This document shows, one piece after another, positions 1 through 5,163 of a stretch of 5,799 nucleotides of DNA (positions are counted from its first letter, which is position 1; each line of letters opens with the position of its first letter). Both the position numbers and the translations under genes were made by a program. The notes beneath the pieces were generated by a model. The model did not search any database and was not told where the DNA came from. It was given only the letters and a program-made list of their open reading frames with translations. Source of the DNA: Polynucleobacter meluiroseus (GTDB lineage Bacteria; Verrucomicrobiota; Verrucomicrobiia; Opitutales; UBA953); NCBI GenBank assembly GCA_943323725.2, contig CALPIW020000110.1, positions 1-5,799 of the forward strand. Reading direction: 5' to 3'.

Positions 1-98
1 ACCTGAGAAGATGGCTGAATCGATGGCAGGTGACTGATGGCAGATTTCCTGAACCTGCGCCCGAACCAGGTACCTGATGGCCGAGACCCGAGACCTGA
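1..98. repeat. Degenerate short intergenic repeats (ACCTGA / GATGGC units)
   Basis: The left edge is non-coding and built from imperfect copies of two short words. GATGGC occurs at 10-15, 22-27, 36-41 and 76-81, and CCTGA at 2-6, 48-52, 73-77 and 94-98. The longer unit CTGATGGC occurs at 34-41 and 74-81. Spacing is irregular, so this is not a CRISPR or a clean tandem array. It looks like a decayed intergenic repeat that may continue to the left of the window. Function unknown. Confidence 0.45.
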
Positions 99-236
99 AA
101 ATGGATACCCCCCCCAGCCAATCATCCGGTTTCCGGTTTCCCTTTGAGCCCAATCCCTTTCTCTGTCTTTCAATCGATTCAGCCCTCTGTCCTCCGTCAT
201 CGACGCAGTCATCGATTCTTTCACTTCCCCAAACAA
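99..236. other. Non-coding spacer, no supported gene
   Basis: This stretch is less GC-rich than the rest of the window and shows no convincing coding sequence. The only open frames are short (61 and 77 codons), have no recognisable domain, and run through the terminator at 237-260. A small tandem duplication of CCGGTTT lies at 126-139, and the word ATCGATTC occurs twice. It separates the repeat-rich left edge from the 3' end of the minus-strand gene at 283-732. Confidence 0.6.
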
Positions 237-260
237 AAGACCCCGGCGAACCGGGGTCTT
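237..260 (-). terminator. Rho-independent terminator of the Lys/Gly-rich exported protein gene
   Basis: A perfect 10-bp inverted repeat (AAGACCCCGG / CCGGGGTCTT) encloses a 4-base loop at 247-250. Read on the minus strand the loop is TTCG, a stable tetraloop sequence, and the stem runs into a T-rich tract (TCTTTTGTTT). It starts 22 bases after the stop codon of the minus-strand gene ending at 283, as expected of its intrinsic terminator. On the plus strand no T-tract follows, so it should be directional. Confidence 0.88.
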
Positions 261-282
261 GATCGAGCCTGTAATCCGAAGA

Positions 283-732
283 TTACTTGGCTTCGGGCTT
301 CTTGCCGCCCTTGTCGCCCTTGCCCTTGCCGCCCTTGTCGCCCTTACCCTTGCCGCGGCCTTCTTCGAGGGCCTTGAAGACGGATTCGAGGGAGGCGTCA
401 GCCTTGAGGATGGCGGCCTTGGTGGCTTCCATCACGGCCTTGCCGGCGGCCCGCTTTTCTTCTTCGGTCTTGGCTTCGCCCGCCTTGGCCTTGGCGGCGA
501 TCACAGCTTCGTCTTTCTGAGCGGCCTTCTGGGCGTCCTGGAACTTCTTCCAGGTGGCTTCGTCGACAGACTCAGGCTTCTGGGGAGCGCCCTTCTTGCC
601 GCCCTTGTCGCCCTTGCCTTCGCCCTTCTTGGCGGGGGCGTCGCCCTTGGGGGCGTCGGGCTTGGGAGCGTCCTGAGCGAGGAGGCCGGCCGAGGTGATC
701 AGGGCCAGGAGGAGTGCGAGTTTGATCTTCAT
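283..732 (-). CDS. Small exported Lys/Gly-rich repeat protein, function unknown
   Basis: This encodes 149 residues and I do not recognise a named family. The N-terminus is a clear signal peptide: MKIK, then a hydrophobic Leu/Ala core, with probable cleavage near LLA-QDAP (about residue 19). The mature part is Lys-rich (32 Lys in the whole protein, about 21%) and net positive. It has a Pro/Ala/Lys-rich segment (about 21-38), a first GKGDKGGK unit (39-46), an Ala/Lys/Glu-rich helical middle (about 55-124) and two tandem GKGDKGGK units (129-144) near the C-terminus. The ends look disordered and the middle helical, so it may bind anionic envelope components or nucleic acid, but that is inference from composition. 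The ATG at 732 starts the signal peptide directly. No Shine-Dalgarno sequence is visible upstream. The gene stands alone, with its own terminator at 237-260, and diverges from the amidohydrolase gene. Confidence 0.82.
   Translation of the reverse strand: MKIKLALLLALITSAGLLAQDAPKPDAPKGDAPAKKGEGKGDKGGKKGAPQKPESVDEATWKKFQDAQKAAQKDEAVIAAKAKAGEAKTEEEKRAAGKAVMEATKAAILKADASLESVFKALEEGRGKGKGDKGGKGKGDKGGKKPEAK
301..618 (-). repeat. 24-bp in-frame repeat, three copies, inside the Lys/Gly-rich gene
   Basis: Two tandem 24-bp copies lie at 301-324 and 325-348 and differ at one base. A third copy, identical to the first, lies at 595-618, about 270 bp away in the same gene. Twenty-four bases is eight codons, so copy number can change without a frameshift. 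Each copy encodes the Lys/Gly octad rich in KGDKGGK. The near-identity at DNA level suggests recent duplication or conversion rather than convergent composition. Confidence 0.8.
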
Positions 733-761
733 GATATGTATGTGGGTGCACGGATGAAACC

Positions 762-775
762 CCGCCTCCGGGGGC
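762..775 (-). promoter_or_regulatory. GC-rich hairpin in leader of exported-protein gene
   Basis: CGCCTCCGGGGGCG forms an inverted repeat (CGCC/GGCG stem, extendable inward through one G-T pair) about 30 bases upstream of the ATG at 732. If transcription starts near the AT-rich island at about 790, this hairpin lies in the 5' leader and could affect message stability or ribosome access. A related word, CCTCCGGG, recurs at 831-838. A regulatory role is speculative. Confidence 0.25.
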
Positions 776-791
776 GAGTTGCAGGATTCTG

Positions 792-803
792 ATTTAAATT
801 ATG
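792..803 (-). promoter_or_regulatory. Possible promoter -10 / AT-rich island in divergent intergenic region
   Basis: The spacer between the divergent starts at 732 and 857 is GC-rich except for an island around 787-803. The island includes the palindrome ATTTAAAT (792-799) and, on the minus strand, CATAAT (798-803), a 5/6 match to the -10 consensus. The corresponding -35 position (821-826, CGGACC on the minus strand) is poor. This would give the exported-protein gene a leader of roughly 60 nt, containing the GC hairpin at 762-775. The same island could serve the plus-strand gene. No start site can be fixed from sequence alone. Confidence 0.25.
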
Positions 804-856
804 ACACGCCGGCGGGGTGCGGTCCGGGGGCCTCCGGGCTTAAGGTCAGGGCCGCC

Positions 857-1615
857 ATGACCCCTCTCCTCGTCCACCTCCCCCACGACGCCACGGCCAT
901 CCCGCCCGACGCGCAGGCCGACTTCCTGCTCTCCGCAGGGGAGCTGGGGGCGGAATGCCTCCGCCTGACCGACCGGCATACCGCCGCGCTGTATGCCGAT
1001 GGGCTCGCGCCCGCCGACTTCTTACGCGCCGAGGTCTCGCGCCTCGTCGTGGACACGGAACGTTTCGCCGACGACGCGCAGGAACCGTGCGCGAAGGTAG
1101 GCATGGGCGCGACTTACGTCCGCACCGCCGACGGTCGGCCGCTCCGCATGCTCACGCCGGAACGTCGCGCGGAGCTGATGGCCCGCCATTACTGGCCGCA
1201 CCATCGCGCGCTCGACGAAGCCGCTGTCGCCCGCCTGGCCCGCTTCGGCCGCTGCGTGCTCCTCGATGCGCATTCCTATCCCACCGGTCCGTTGCCCACG
1301 CAGCTCGCCTTCGGACCGTCGCCCGAGATCGGCATCGGCACGCAGCCGGGCCACACGCCGCCGGCCCTGCGCGACCTGGCCGTCGATTTCTTCCGCGCGC
1401 ACGGGTACTCGGTCGGCGTCGACGTACCGTTCAGCGGGGCGATGGTCCCGAACGCCTGCTTCGGCCGCGACCCACGCCTCTGGTCGGTGATGATCGAAGT
1501 GCGTCGCGACCTTTACATGGATGAAGCCACGGGCGAGCGCCACGATGGTTTCGCGCGCACGCAGGCGGTGCTGACGGGCTTCCGCGCGGAGCTGCTCCGG
1601 CTGGCGGCTACTTGA
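857..1615 (+). CDS. N-formylglutamate amidohydrolase family protein
   Basis: The 252-residue product matches the N-formylglutamate amidohydrolase family (HutG/FGase type), zinc enzymes that hydrolyse N-formyl-L-glutamate to glutamate and formate in some histidine-degradation routes. Visible motifs are LPHDATAIP (8-16, the usual PHSxxxIP region), VDTERFADD (65-73), HH at 115-116, LDAHSYP (136-142, the D-x-H metal site), GTQPGHTP (161-168), a GYSVGVDVPFSGAMVP segment (184-198) and EVRRDLYMDE (214-223). Length is normal for the short form of the family. An upstream in-frame ATG at 779 would add 26 residues with no family similarity. The ATG at 857 begins directly before the conserved MTPLLVHLPH and has an AAGG/CAGGG purine stretch upstream, so it is preferred. 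No hut genes lie nearby, so the true substrate may be another N-formyl or N-acyl amino acid. The 3' end overlaps the convergent gene by 8 bp. Confidence 0.88.
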   Translation: MTPLLVHLPHDATAIPPDAQADFLLSAGELGAECLRLTDRHTAALYADGLAPADFLRAEVSRLVVDTERFADDAQEPCAKVGMGATYVRTADGRPLRMLTPERRAELMARHYWPHHRALDEAAVARLARFGRCVLLDAHSYPTGPLPTQLAFGPSPEIGIGTQPGHTPPALRDLAVDFFRAHGYSVGVDVPFSGAMVPNACFGRDPRLWSVMIEVRRDLYMDEATGERHDGFARTQAVLTGFRAELLRLAAT

Positions 1616-2138
1616 CGCCGCCGCCGGCTTCACGCGCGGACTTCTCGACCTCGGCGCGGAGCAGTCCGATCGCTTCCTTCCACATCGCTTCGATCCGAGG
1701 CACGTCGGCCGCCTTGGCTTCGTCGTCCCGCGTCTTCCAGGCTTCTTCGAGCTCTTTCCACTCCGCGACGAGGGCTTTCACTCGTGGCTGCGCGTTCCAT
1801 TGCTTGACCGCGTCGTCGAAGACCGCCGAGTTCATCTGGTTCATCTCCTGCACTTCCCCGACGCCCATGCGGACGATGCTGTCGCGTCGGACGTTCGGAG
1901 ACCGTGCGTCGGCAGAGATATCCGACTTATCGTCCACCGTAAGCCCTTGGAGGCTCCGCGGCTTACCGATGGCACCTTTGGCCGCCGATTTACCGGCCTC
2001 GCCGCGGTCGCCGCCGACGCGTCCGGACGGCTTGGTCCCCGCGTCCTGTCCGGAGAAGAGCCAGGCCAGCGCGATACAGATCGACGCCAGCAAGAGGAAG
2101 CCGCTCAGGAGCGGGCGGCGGGCGAGGGCGACGAGCAT
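1608..2138 (-). CDS. Small single-span membrane protein, function unknown (paralogue of upstream gene)
   Basis: This encodes 176 residues of no recognised family. An N-terminal Arg-Arg sequence followed by a hydrophobic segment (about 10-28) is a signal anchor or an uncleaved signal peptide, placing the rest outside the cytoplasmic membrane. Then come a Gly/Lys/Ala-rich linker (about 30-57), a GKPRSLQGLTVDDKSDI block (58-74) and a charged, Trp-containing helical region (about 94-170; Trp at 114, 127, 134, 153) that could form a coiled coil. The GKPR block aligns without gaps to one in the upstream gene, suggesting the two are diverged paralogues. It lies 31 bp downstream of that gene and is probably cotranscribed. 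No Shine-Dalgarno sequence is visible before the ATG at 2138. Its stop codon lies inside the 3' end of the convergent amidohydrolase gene. Confidence 0.75.
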   Translation of the reverse strand: MLVALARRPLLSGFLLLASICIALAWLFSGQDAGTKPSGRVGGDRGEAGKSAAKGAIGKPRSLQGLTVDDKSDISADARSPNVRRDSIVRMGVGEVQEMNQMNSAVFDDAVKQWNAQPRVKALVAEWKELEEAWKTRDDEAKAADVPRIEAMWKEAIGLLRAEVEKSAREAGGGVK

Positions 2139-2169
2139 GGAAAGGGGTCATTTCGGCGCAGGGGCCGGC

Positions 2170-2820
2170 TTATTCGAACGTCACCGGTGCGGTAGGCGCG
2201 GGCGCCGGGGCCGCGGGGGCGGCTCCGGGCGTCGTCACGACTCCCGGGACGGTGATGGCTCCGCCGGTCACCGTGACGGTCGGCTGGTTCGAGGCGGACG
2301 CACCGGAGGCGGCCTGCTTGAGCATGCCGAGGCCACGGCTGCGGATCGTCGAGAGTTCGTCCATGATGGCCTGCTTCTGGTCGTCGCTGGCCGAGCGGTA
2401 CTGGGTCTCCAACTCGCGCATGCGACCGAAGTTGCTGCGGAAATCTTCGTTGGCCATGGCCGCGCGGAAGGCGTCGCTGATCTTCTGGCGGTCGCCGCCG
2501 AACATGTCATCGACCGCTTTCTTGCCGTCGTCGCGCCAGGTGGCGAACTTCGCGTCAAGTTCGGCGATGGGCTTGGACTGCTTCACGAGGTCCTTCTCTT
2601 CGACTTCGGTGCCGACGTCGTCCTTGCGGCTGAGATTGAGCGCCTTGACGGGGCGGGGCTTGCCCGTCTCGGTCGTGAGCTTGGACACCGGCGAGCTGGT
2701 GCGCTTGGCGGTGCTCTTCACCACCTGGCCTTCGTCGCCTTGGGTCCACTGGTAGGCGGCATAGGCGCCATAGCCGAGCACGGCCAGACCGAGGATCGCG
2801 TAGAGAGGGTTCTTGTTCAT
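2170..2820 (-). CDS. Single-span membrane protein with Ala/Pro-rich C-terminus, function unknown
   Basis: This encodes 216 residues of no recognised family. The N-terminus MNKNPLYAILGLAVLGYGAYAAY gives one membrane segment (about 5-23). It is followed by a basic linker, a GKPRPVKALNLSRKDDV block (53-69) shared with the downstream gene, and a charged, mostly helical domain (about 72-170) with Phe/Trp/Met positions. A Val/Thr/Gly segment (about 180-197) and an Ala-Pro tail (about 198-213) resembling a flexible linker end the protein. The larger part is probably periplasmic, an inference from topology only. The ATG at 2820 opens the membrane segment directly. The bases before it (ACCCACTCCC) hold no Shine-Dalgarno sequence, and a GGAG lies about 22 bases away, too far for normal use. 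It lies 54 bp after the SRPBCC membrane gene and 31 bp before its presumed paralogue. Confidence 0.75.
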   Translation of the reverse strand: MNKNPLYAILGLAVLGYGAYAAYQWTQGDEGQVVKSTAKRTSSPVSKLTTETGKPRPVKALNLSRKDDVGTEVEEKDLVKQSKPIAELDAKFATWRDDGKKAVDDMFGGDRQKISDAFRAAMANEDFRSNFGRMRELETQYRSASDDQKQAIMDELSTIRSRGLGMLKQAASGASASNQPTVTVTGGAITVPGVVTTPGAAPAAPAPAPTAPVTFE

Positions 2821-2874
2821 GGGAGTGGGTTACCAGATATAACTCCGGAGAGAAGGCGAAGTTGCCGAGGGTGC

Positions 2875-4203
2875 TCAGGCTTTGGGCCCGCTTTCGGCCT
2901 GATTTTTGACATGTTCCAGCACCCGACGCTGGACGCTGTGGACGATTTCCTTGGTCCACAGGTTCCAATAGGTGGCCGGGGCGAGGTTCAGGAGGTAGTG
3001 GCTTTCGCCGATGACCCGGGTGCGACCGTCGGGCAAGGCCTCGAGCTTGAAGCCGCCGTCGAGGCTCGCGTAGGCGCTGTGGAGGTGGGCGGTGTCGATG
3101 GTCTGGCCGAAGAAGCCCAGCTCGCGCATCGCCGGCGGGGTCGAGAGCACCTTGAAGCGGAGCTCCTGTCCGGGCTTCCAGACGGTCACGATCTCCGGCA
3201 TGTCGCCGGTACTCATCTTGCAGACGCGCGCGGCGCCGACGCCTTCGCCGTCGGTCGCGGTACCCGTGGGGTGCGCGACGCCGTAACGGAAGAGCAGGTT
3301 GTGGGTCGGCGGAAGGTTTTGGATGGAATGCAGTTCGACCCAGACGCGCGCGGCCGGCGCGTCGATGATGATCTCGCTCGTCGCGGTGTCCTCAAGCGGG
3401 GCGGGCGGATTCCAGCCTTCGAGGCCGACGATCGCCACGATCGCGACCCAGGCGGCGGACTGCAGCCTGCCGTCAGTGGTTTTATTCCGGGTGAGGAAAT
3501 AACCGGCGGCGGCTCCGAGGAACGCCAGACCGGCGCCGAAGGGCGCCGCCATGACGACGCAGACGATGCCTTCCATGAGCAGCCCGCCCAGGATCAGGAT
3601 GACCGCGCCGATGAGCGTCATCGCCGCGGCGACGGCCTGACCGAAGGTGCCGCCGGCGCGCCGGAGGATCACGCCACTGCTCACGCCGGAGGCGAAAGGA
3701 ATGCCCGCGAAGATCGCGAAGCCGAAGTAGCCGCCGGTCTGCTTGAGACCGAGGGGGATCTGGCCGAGTCTTTCCAAGTATTCGTATCCGACGAGCAGGC
3801 CGAAGCAGGCCAGCACCGCTAGCAGGAAAGGAATGACGAACCTCCCGGCGACCGCGGTCGGCGCCGAGGACGTGCGTTCTTTGTCCTCGCCGCTGGCGGC
3901 GAGCCAGAGCGCGAGGCCAGCGCCGGCGAAGGGGATATGGATGAGCACGGCGATCAACCGGGGCAGTCTCCATCCGAGGATGGCCGCCCGGCGGGCGGCG
4001 ACAGTGGAGGCTAGGATGGCAAGGCCAACGGCGACTCCGACGAGCAGGGTGAAGTACAGCAACCCGTATGTCTCCGAGGCCGGGGCCGGGATCAGCGAGG
4101 TACCCTTCGGGTCGAGCGGCAGCACCCGGAAGATGAGCACCGCATGGGCGAAAGCCCAGGTCGGCAGCATCAGGAGGAGCGTCTGGAGGCGGCTGGGCTT
4201 CAT
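2875..4203 (-). CDS. Polytopic membrane protein with C-terminal SRPBCC/START-like domain
   Basis: This encodes 442 residues in two parts. Residues 1 to about 262 are strongly hydrophobic, with about eight predicted membrane segments (approximately 7-29, 45-68, 82-103, 121-141, 158-180, 189-210, 212-236, 248-262). Residues about 274-436 look like a soluble SRPBCC (polyketide cyclase/START-like, Bet v 1 fold) domain: SEIIIDAPAARVWVEL at the start, WKPGQELRFKVL in the middle, a beta-rich LDGGFKLEALPDGRTRVIGESHY stretch, and a long C-terminal helix (about 412-436). This fold usually makes a cavity for lipids or other hydrophobic ligands, so a membrane-linked ligand-binding or sensing role is possible, but no enzyme residue or substrate can be named. 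The ATG at 4203 precedes the first membrane segment. The upstream bases (CAGCTCTCCTC) contain no Shine-Dalgarno sequence. It is probably cotranscribed with the two small membrane genes downstream. Confidence 0.8.
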   Translation of the reverse strand: MKPSRLQTLLLMLPTWAFAHAVLIFRVLPLDPKGTSLIPAPASETYGLLYFTLLVGVAVGLAILASTVAARRAAILGWRLPRLIAVLIHIPFAGAGLALWLAASGEDKERTSSAPTAVAGRFVIPFLLAVLACFGLLVGYEYLERLGQIPLGLKQTGGYFGFAIFAGIPFASGVSSGVILRRAGGTFGQAVAAAMTLIGAVILILGGLLMEGIVCVVMAAPFGAGLAFLGAAAGYFLTRNKTTDGRLQSAAWVAIVAIVGLEGWNPPAPLEDTATSEIIIDAPAARVWVELHSIQNLPPTHNLLFRYGVAHPTGTATDGEGVGAARVCKMSTGDMPEIVTVWKPGQELRFKVLSTPPAMRELGFFGQTIDTAHLHSAYASLDGGFKLEALPDGRTRVIGESHYLLNLAPATYWNLWTKEIVHSVQRRVLEHVKNQAESGPKA

Positions 4204-4343
4204 GAGGAGAGCTGGGAAAGTGACCGCCGCGGCTGCGGTCTGATGATGTTTAAAAGACTGTCAGCCTTTACGTCGGTCGGAAGGTCGAATTTACGGACTA
4301 GGTCGACATTAGGCCCGCCCAAGGCCGCCGAAAGCCGTCCTGT
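4204..4343 (-). promoter_or_regulatory. Intergenic region with short direct repeats and a hairpin
   Basis: These 140 bp lie between the YugP-like gene and the SRPBCC membrane gene and include the most AT-rich part of the cluster. Two identical AGGTCGA heptamers start 18 bp apart (4282-4288 and 4300-4306), and a GTCGGTC word lies just beside them. A 6-bp inverted repeat (GACCGC/GCGGTC, 4222-4227 with 4235-4240, 7-base loop) sits 19 bases before the ATG at 4203, with no T-tract, so it is not a convincing terminator. The spacing and direct repeats would suit an internal promoter with an operator, but no confident -35/-10 pair was found. Confidence 0.3.
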
Positions 4344-5015
4344 TCAGGAAAACAGCAGCCGAAGCCACGTTTTCGAGTAGGGCAGGGCCATGTGGTCCAG
4401 CCGGGCTGCCAGGAAGGCGGCTTCGATCTCTTCCTCGGGGTGACCGTCGAGCAGCTTGGCGCCTTCGAGTTCGCGCCGGCCTCGGCGGGCGGCGTCCTGC
4501 ACATGCGTGTGCTTCAGCAGGTGGCCGATGGCGATGGCGATCGCGACGAGCGCGAAGCCGATCACCGCCCAAGGCCGGCCCTTGCTAGCGATGAGCAGGA
4601 GGGGCAGCAGGATCGGCCAGGCGTTACCCCAGAGGATCATGAAGGAATCCCAGGAGGCTAGGCCGCCGAGTTTGCGGTCGCGATGCTGGAGCGCGTGTCC
4701 CGCGAGGCGCGCCGCCCGGGCCACGTCGAAAAGCCGTTTACCCGAGTACACCCCGCTCGACAGTTTGATGGCCGGTTCGAAGGCCGAATAGAAATCCGTG
4801 ACCGCGAGCGTGCTCTCGTCGACGTCGACCTGCGGGACTTCGCCGCGGAGGAGCACGATCCGGGCGGCTTGGGCGCCGGAGACCCCGCGGACGAGCAGGA
4901 TGCGACCATGCTTCTTCTCGAGGCTCCGCACGCGACGCCAGGCGAACCACGGCAGCCCGAGGGCGAAGAGGCCGGCCAAGGCGAAGAGCAGGAGGATCTT
5001 GAATTCGGGGTTCAT
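4344..5015 (-). CDS. YugP-like membrane zinc-protease homologue, apparently inactive
   Basis: The 223-residue product resembles the YugP / zinc-dependent neutral protease type 2 family (Pfam Zn_protease_2) in length and order of parts: an N-terminal membrane segment (about 6-26), a soluble stretch with AVTDFYSAFEPAIKLSSGVYSGKRL (71-95), the helix that normally carries the zinc motif, two further membrane segments (about 124-143, 149-168) and a C-terminal charged helix pair. Family members usually read AAHEVGHAIQH. Here residues 101-111 read AARLAGHALQH, so the first His and the catalytic Glu are replaced by Arg and Leu, while the second His (107) and the following QH remain. The usual E-x-NAS-RR stretch appears as VQDAARR (172-178), so a further acidic ligand also seems lost. 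It is probably a pseudoprotease. Start choice: ATG at 5015 opens the membrane segment and has AGGG six bases upstream; ATG 5051 or TTG 5054 would add a polar 12-13-residue tail. Family assignment is by eye. Confidence 0.72.
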   Translation of the reverse strand: MNPEFKILLLFALAGLFALGLPWFAWRRVRSLEKKHGRILLVRGVSGAQAARIVLLRGEVPQVDVDESTLAVTDFYSAFEPAIKLSSGVYSGKRLFDVARAARLAGHALQHRDRKLGGLASWDSFMILWGNAWPILLPLLLIASKGRPWAVIGFALVAIAIAIGHLLKHTHVQDAARRGRRELEGAKLLDGHPEEEIEAAFLAARLDHMALPYSKTWLRLLFS

Positions 5016-5163
5016 GGCCGACCCTGACCGTGCGGATTCCGAGGTTTCCATCAAGGACTACCTAGGTTCCGGCCGTATAAGGGGGATAAGTCGGCATGGT
5101 TTCGCCGGGGGAGACGCGGCGCTTCGTTGACCCGCGGGCTCTCCTCCGATTGGCTGGCCGACG
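5016..5163. promoter_or_regulatory. Divergent intergenic region between YugP-like gene and hemF
   Basis: This 148-bp spacer separates the minus-strand start at 5015 from the hemF start at 5164 and must hold both promoters. An A/T-richer patch at 5076-5090 contains TATAAG and GATAAG, nine bases apart. On the minus strand it reads TTATAC, a possible -10 for the YugP-like gene, without a matching -35. TTGACC at 5127-5132 resembles a -35 for hemF, but no -10 follows at the right distance. No Shine-Dalgarno sequence precedes the hemF ATG. No regulator site was recognised. Confidence 0.35.

Noticed and set aside
77..262. A 61-codon open frame in the left intergenic region
   Set aside because: It has no domain and no ribosome-binding site, begins in degenerate repeats and ends inside the terminator hairpin.
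301..348. CRISPR-like tandem repeat
   Set aside because: The 24-bp units are directly tandem without spacers and in frame within a coding gene, so they are protein-coding repeats.
259..792. A 177-codon hydrophobic open frame on the plus strand
   Set aside because: It is the antisense of the Lys/Gly repeat protein; the Leu/Ala-rich repeats are the complement of the Lys/Gly codons. The minus-strand reading has a signal peptide and its own terminator.
779..856. A 26-residue N-terminal extension of the amidohydrolase from an upstream ATG
   Set aside because: The extra residues have no family similarity and overlap the probable divergent promoter region; the ATG at 857 starts right at the conserved N-terminal motif.
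955..1524. A 189-codon Arg/Pro/Ala-rich open frame within the amidohydrolase gene
   Set aside because: It is a shifted-frame shadow of GC-rich coding DNA; the other frame contains the family motifs.
1612..3822. A 736-codon open frame on the plus strand, opposite three minus-strand genes
   Set aside because: It is long only because high-GC codon bias leaves the antisense frame free of stops. It contains Arg/Gly/His-rich low-complexity sequence without domains, whereas the minus-strand genes have membrane anchors, a recognisable SRPBCC-like domain and sensible spacing.
4222..4240. Hairpin GACCGC/GCGGTC as a terminator of the YugP-like gene
   Set aside because: The stem is only 6 bp, and the downstream bases on the minus strand (ACTTTCCC) lack a real T-tract; at best a leader structure.
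5016..5054. Longer start of the YugP-like protein (ATG 5051 or TTG 5054)
   Set aside because: The added residues are polar and precede a membrane segment that starts naturally at the ATG at 5015, which has AGGG at six bases. Not fully excluded.
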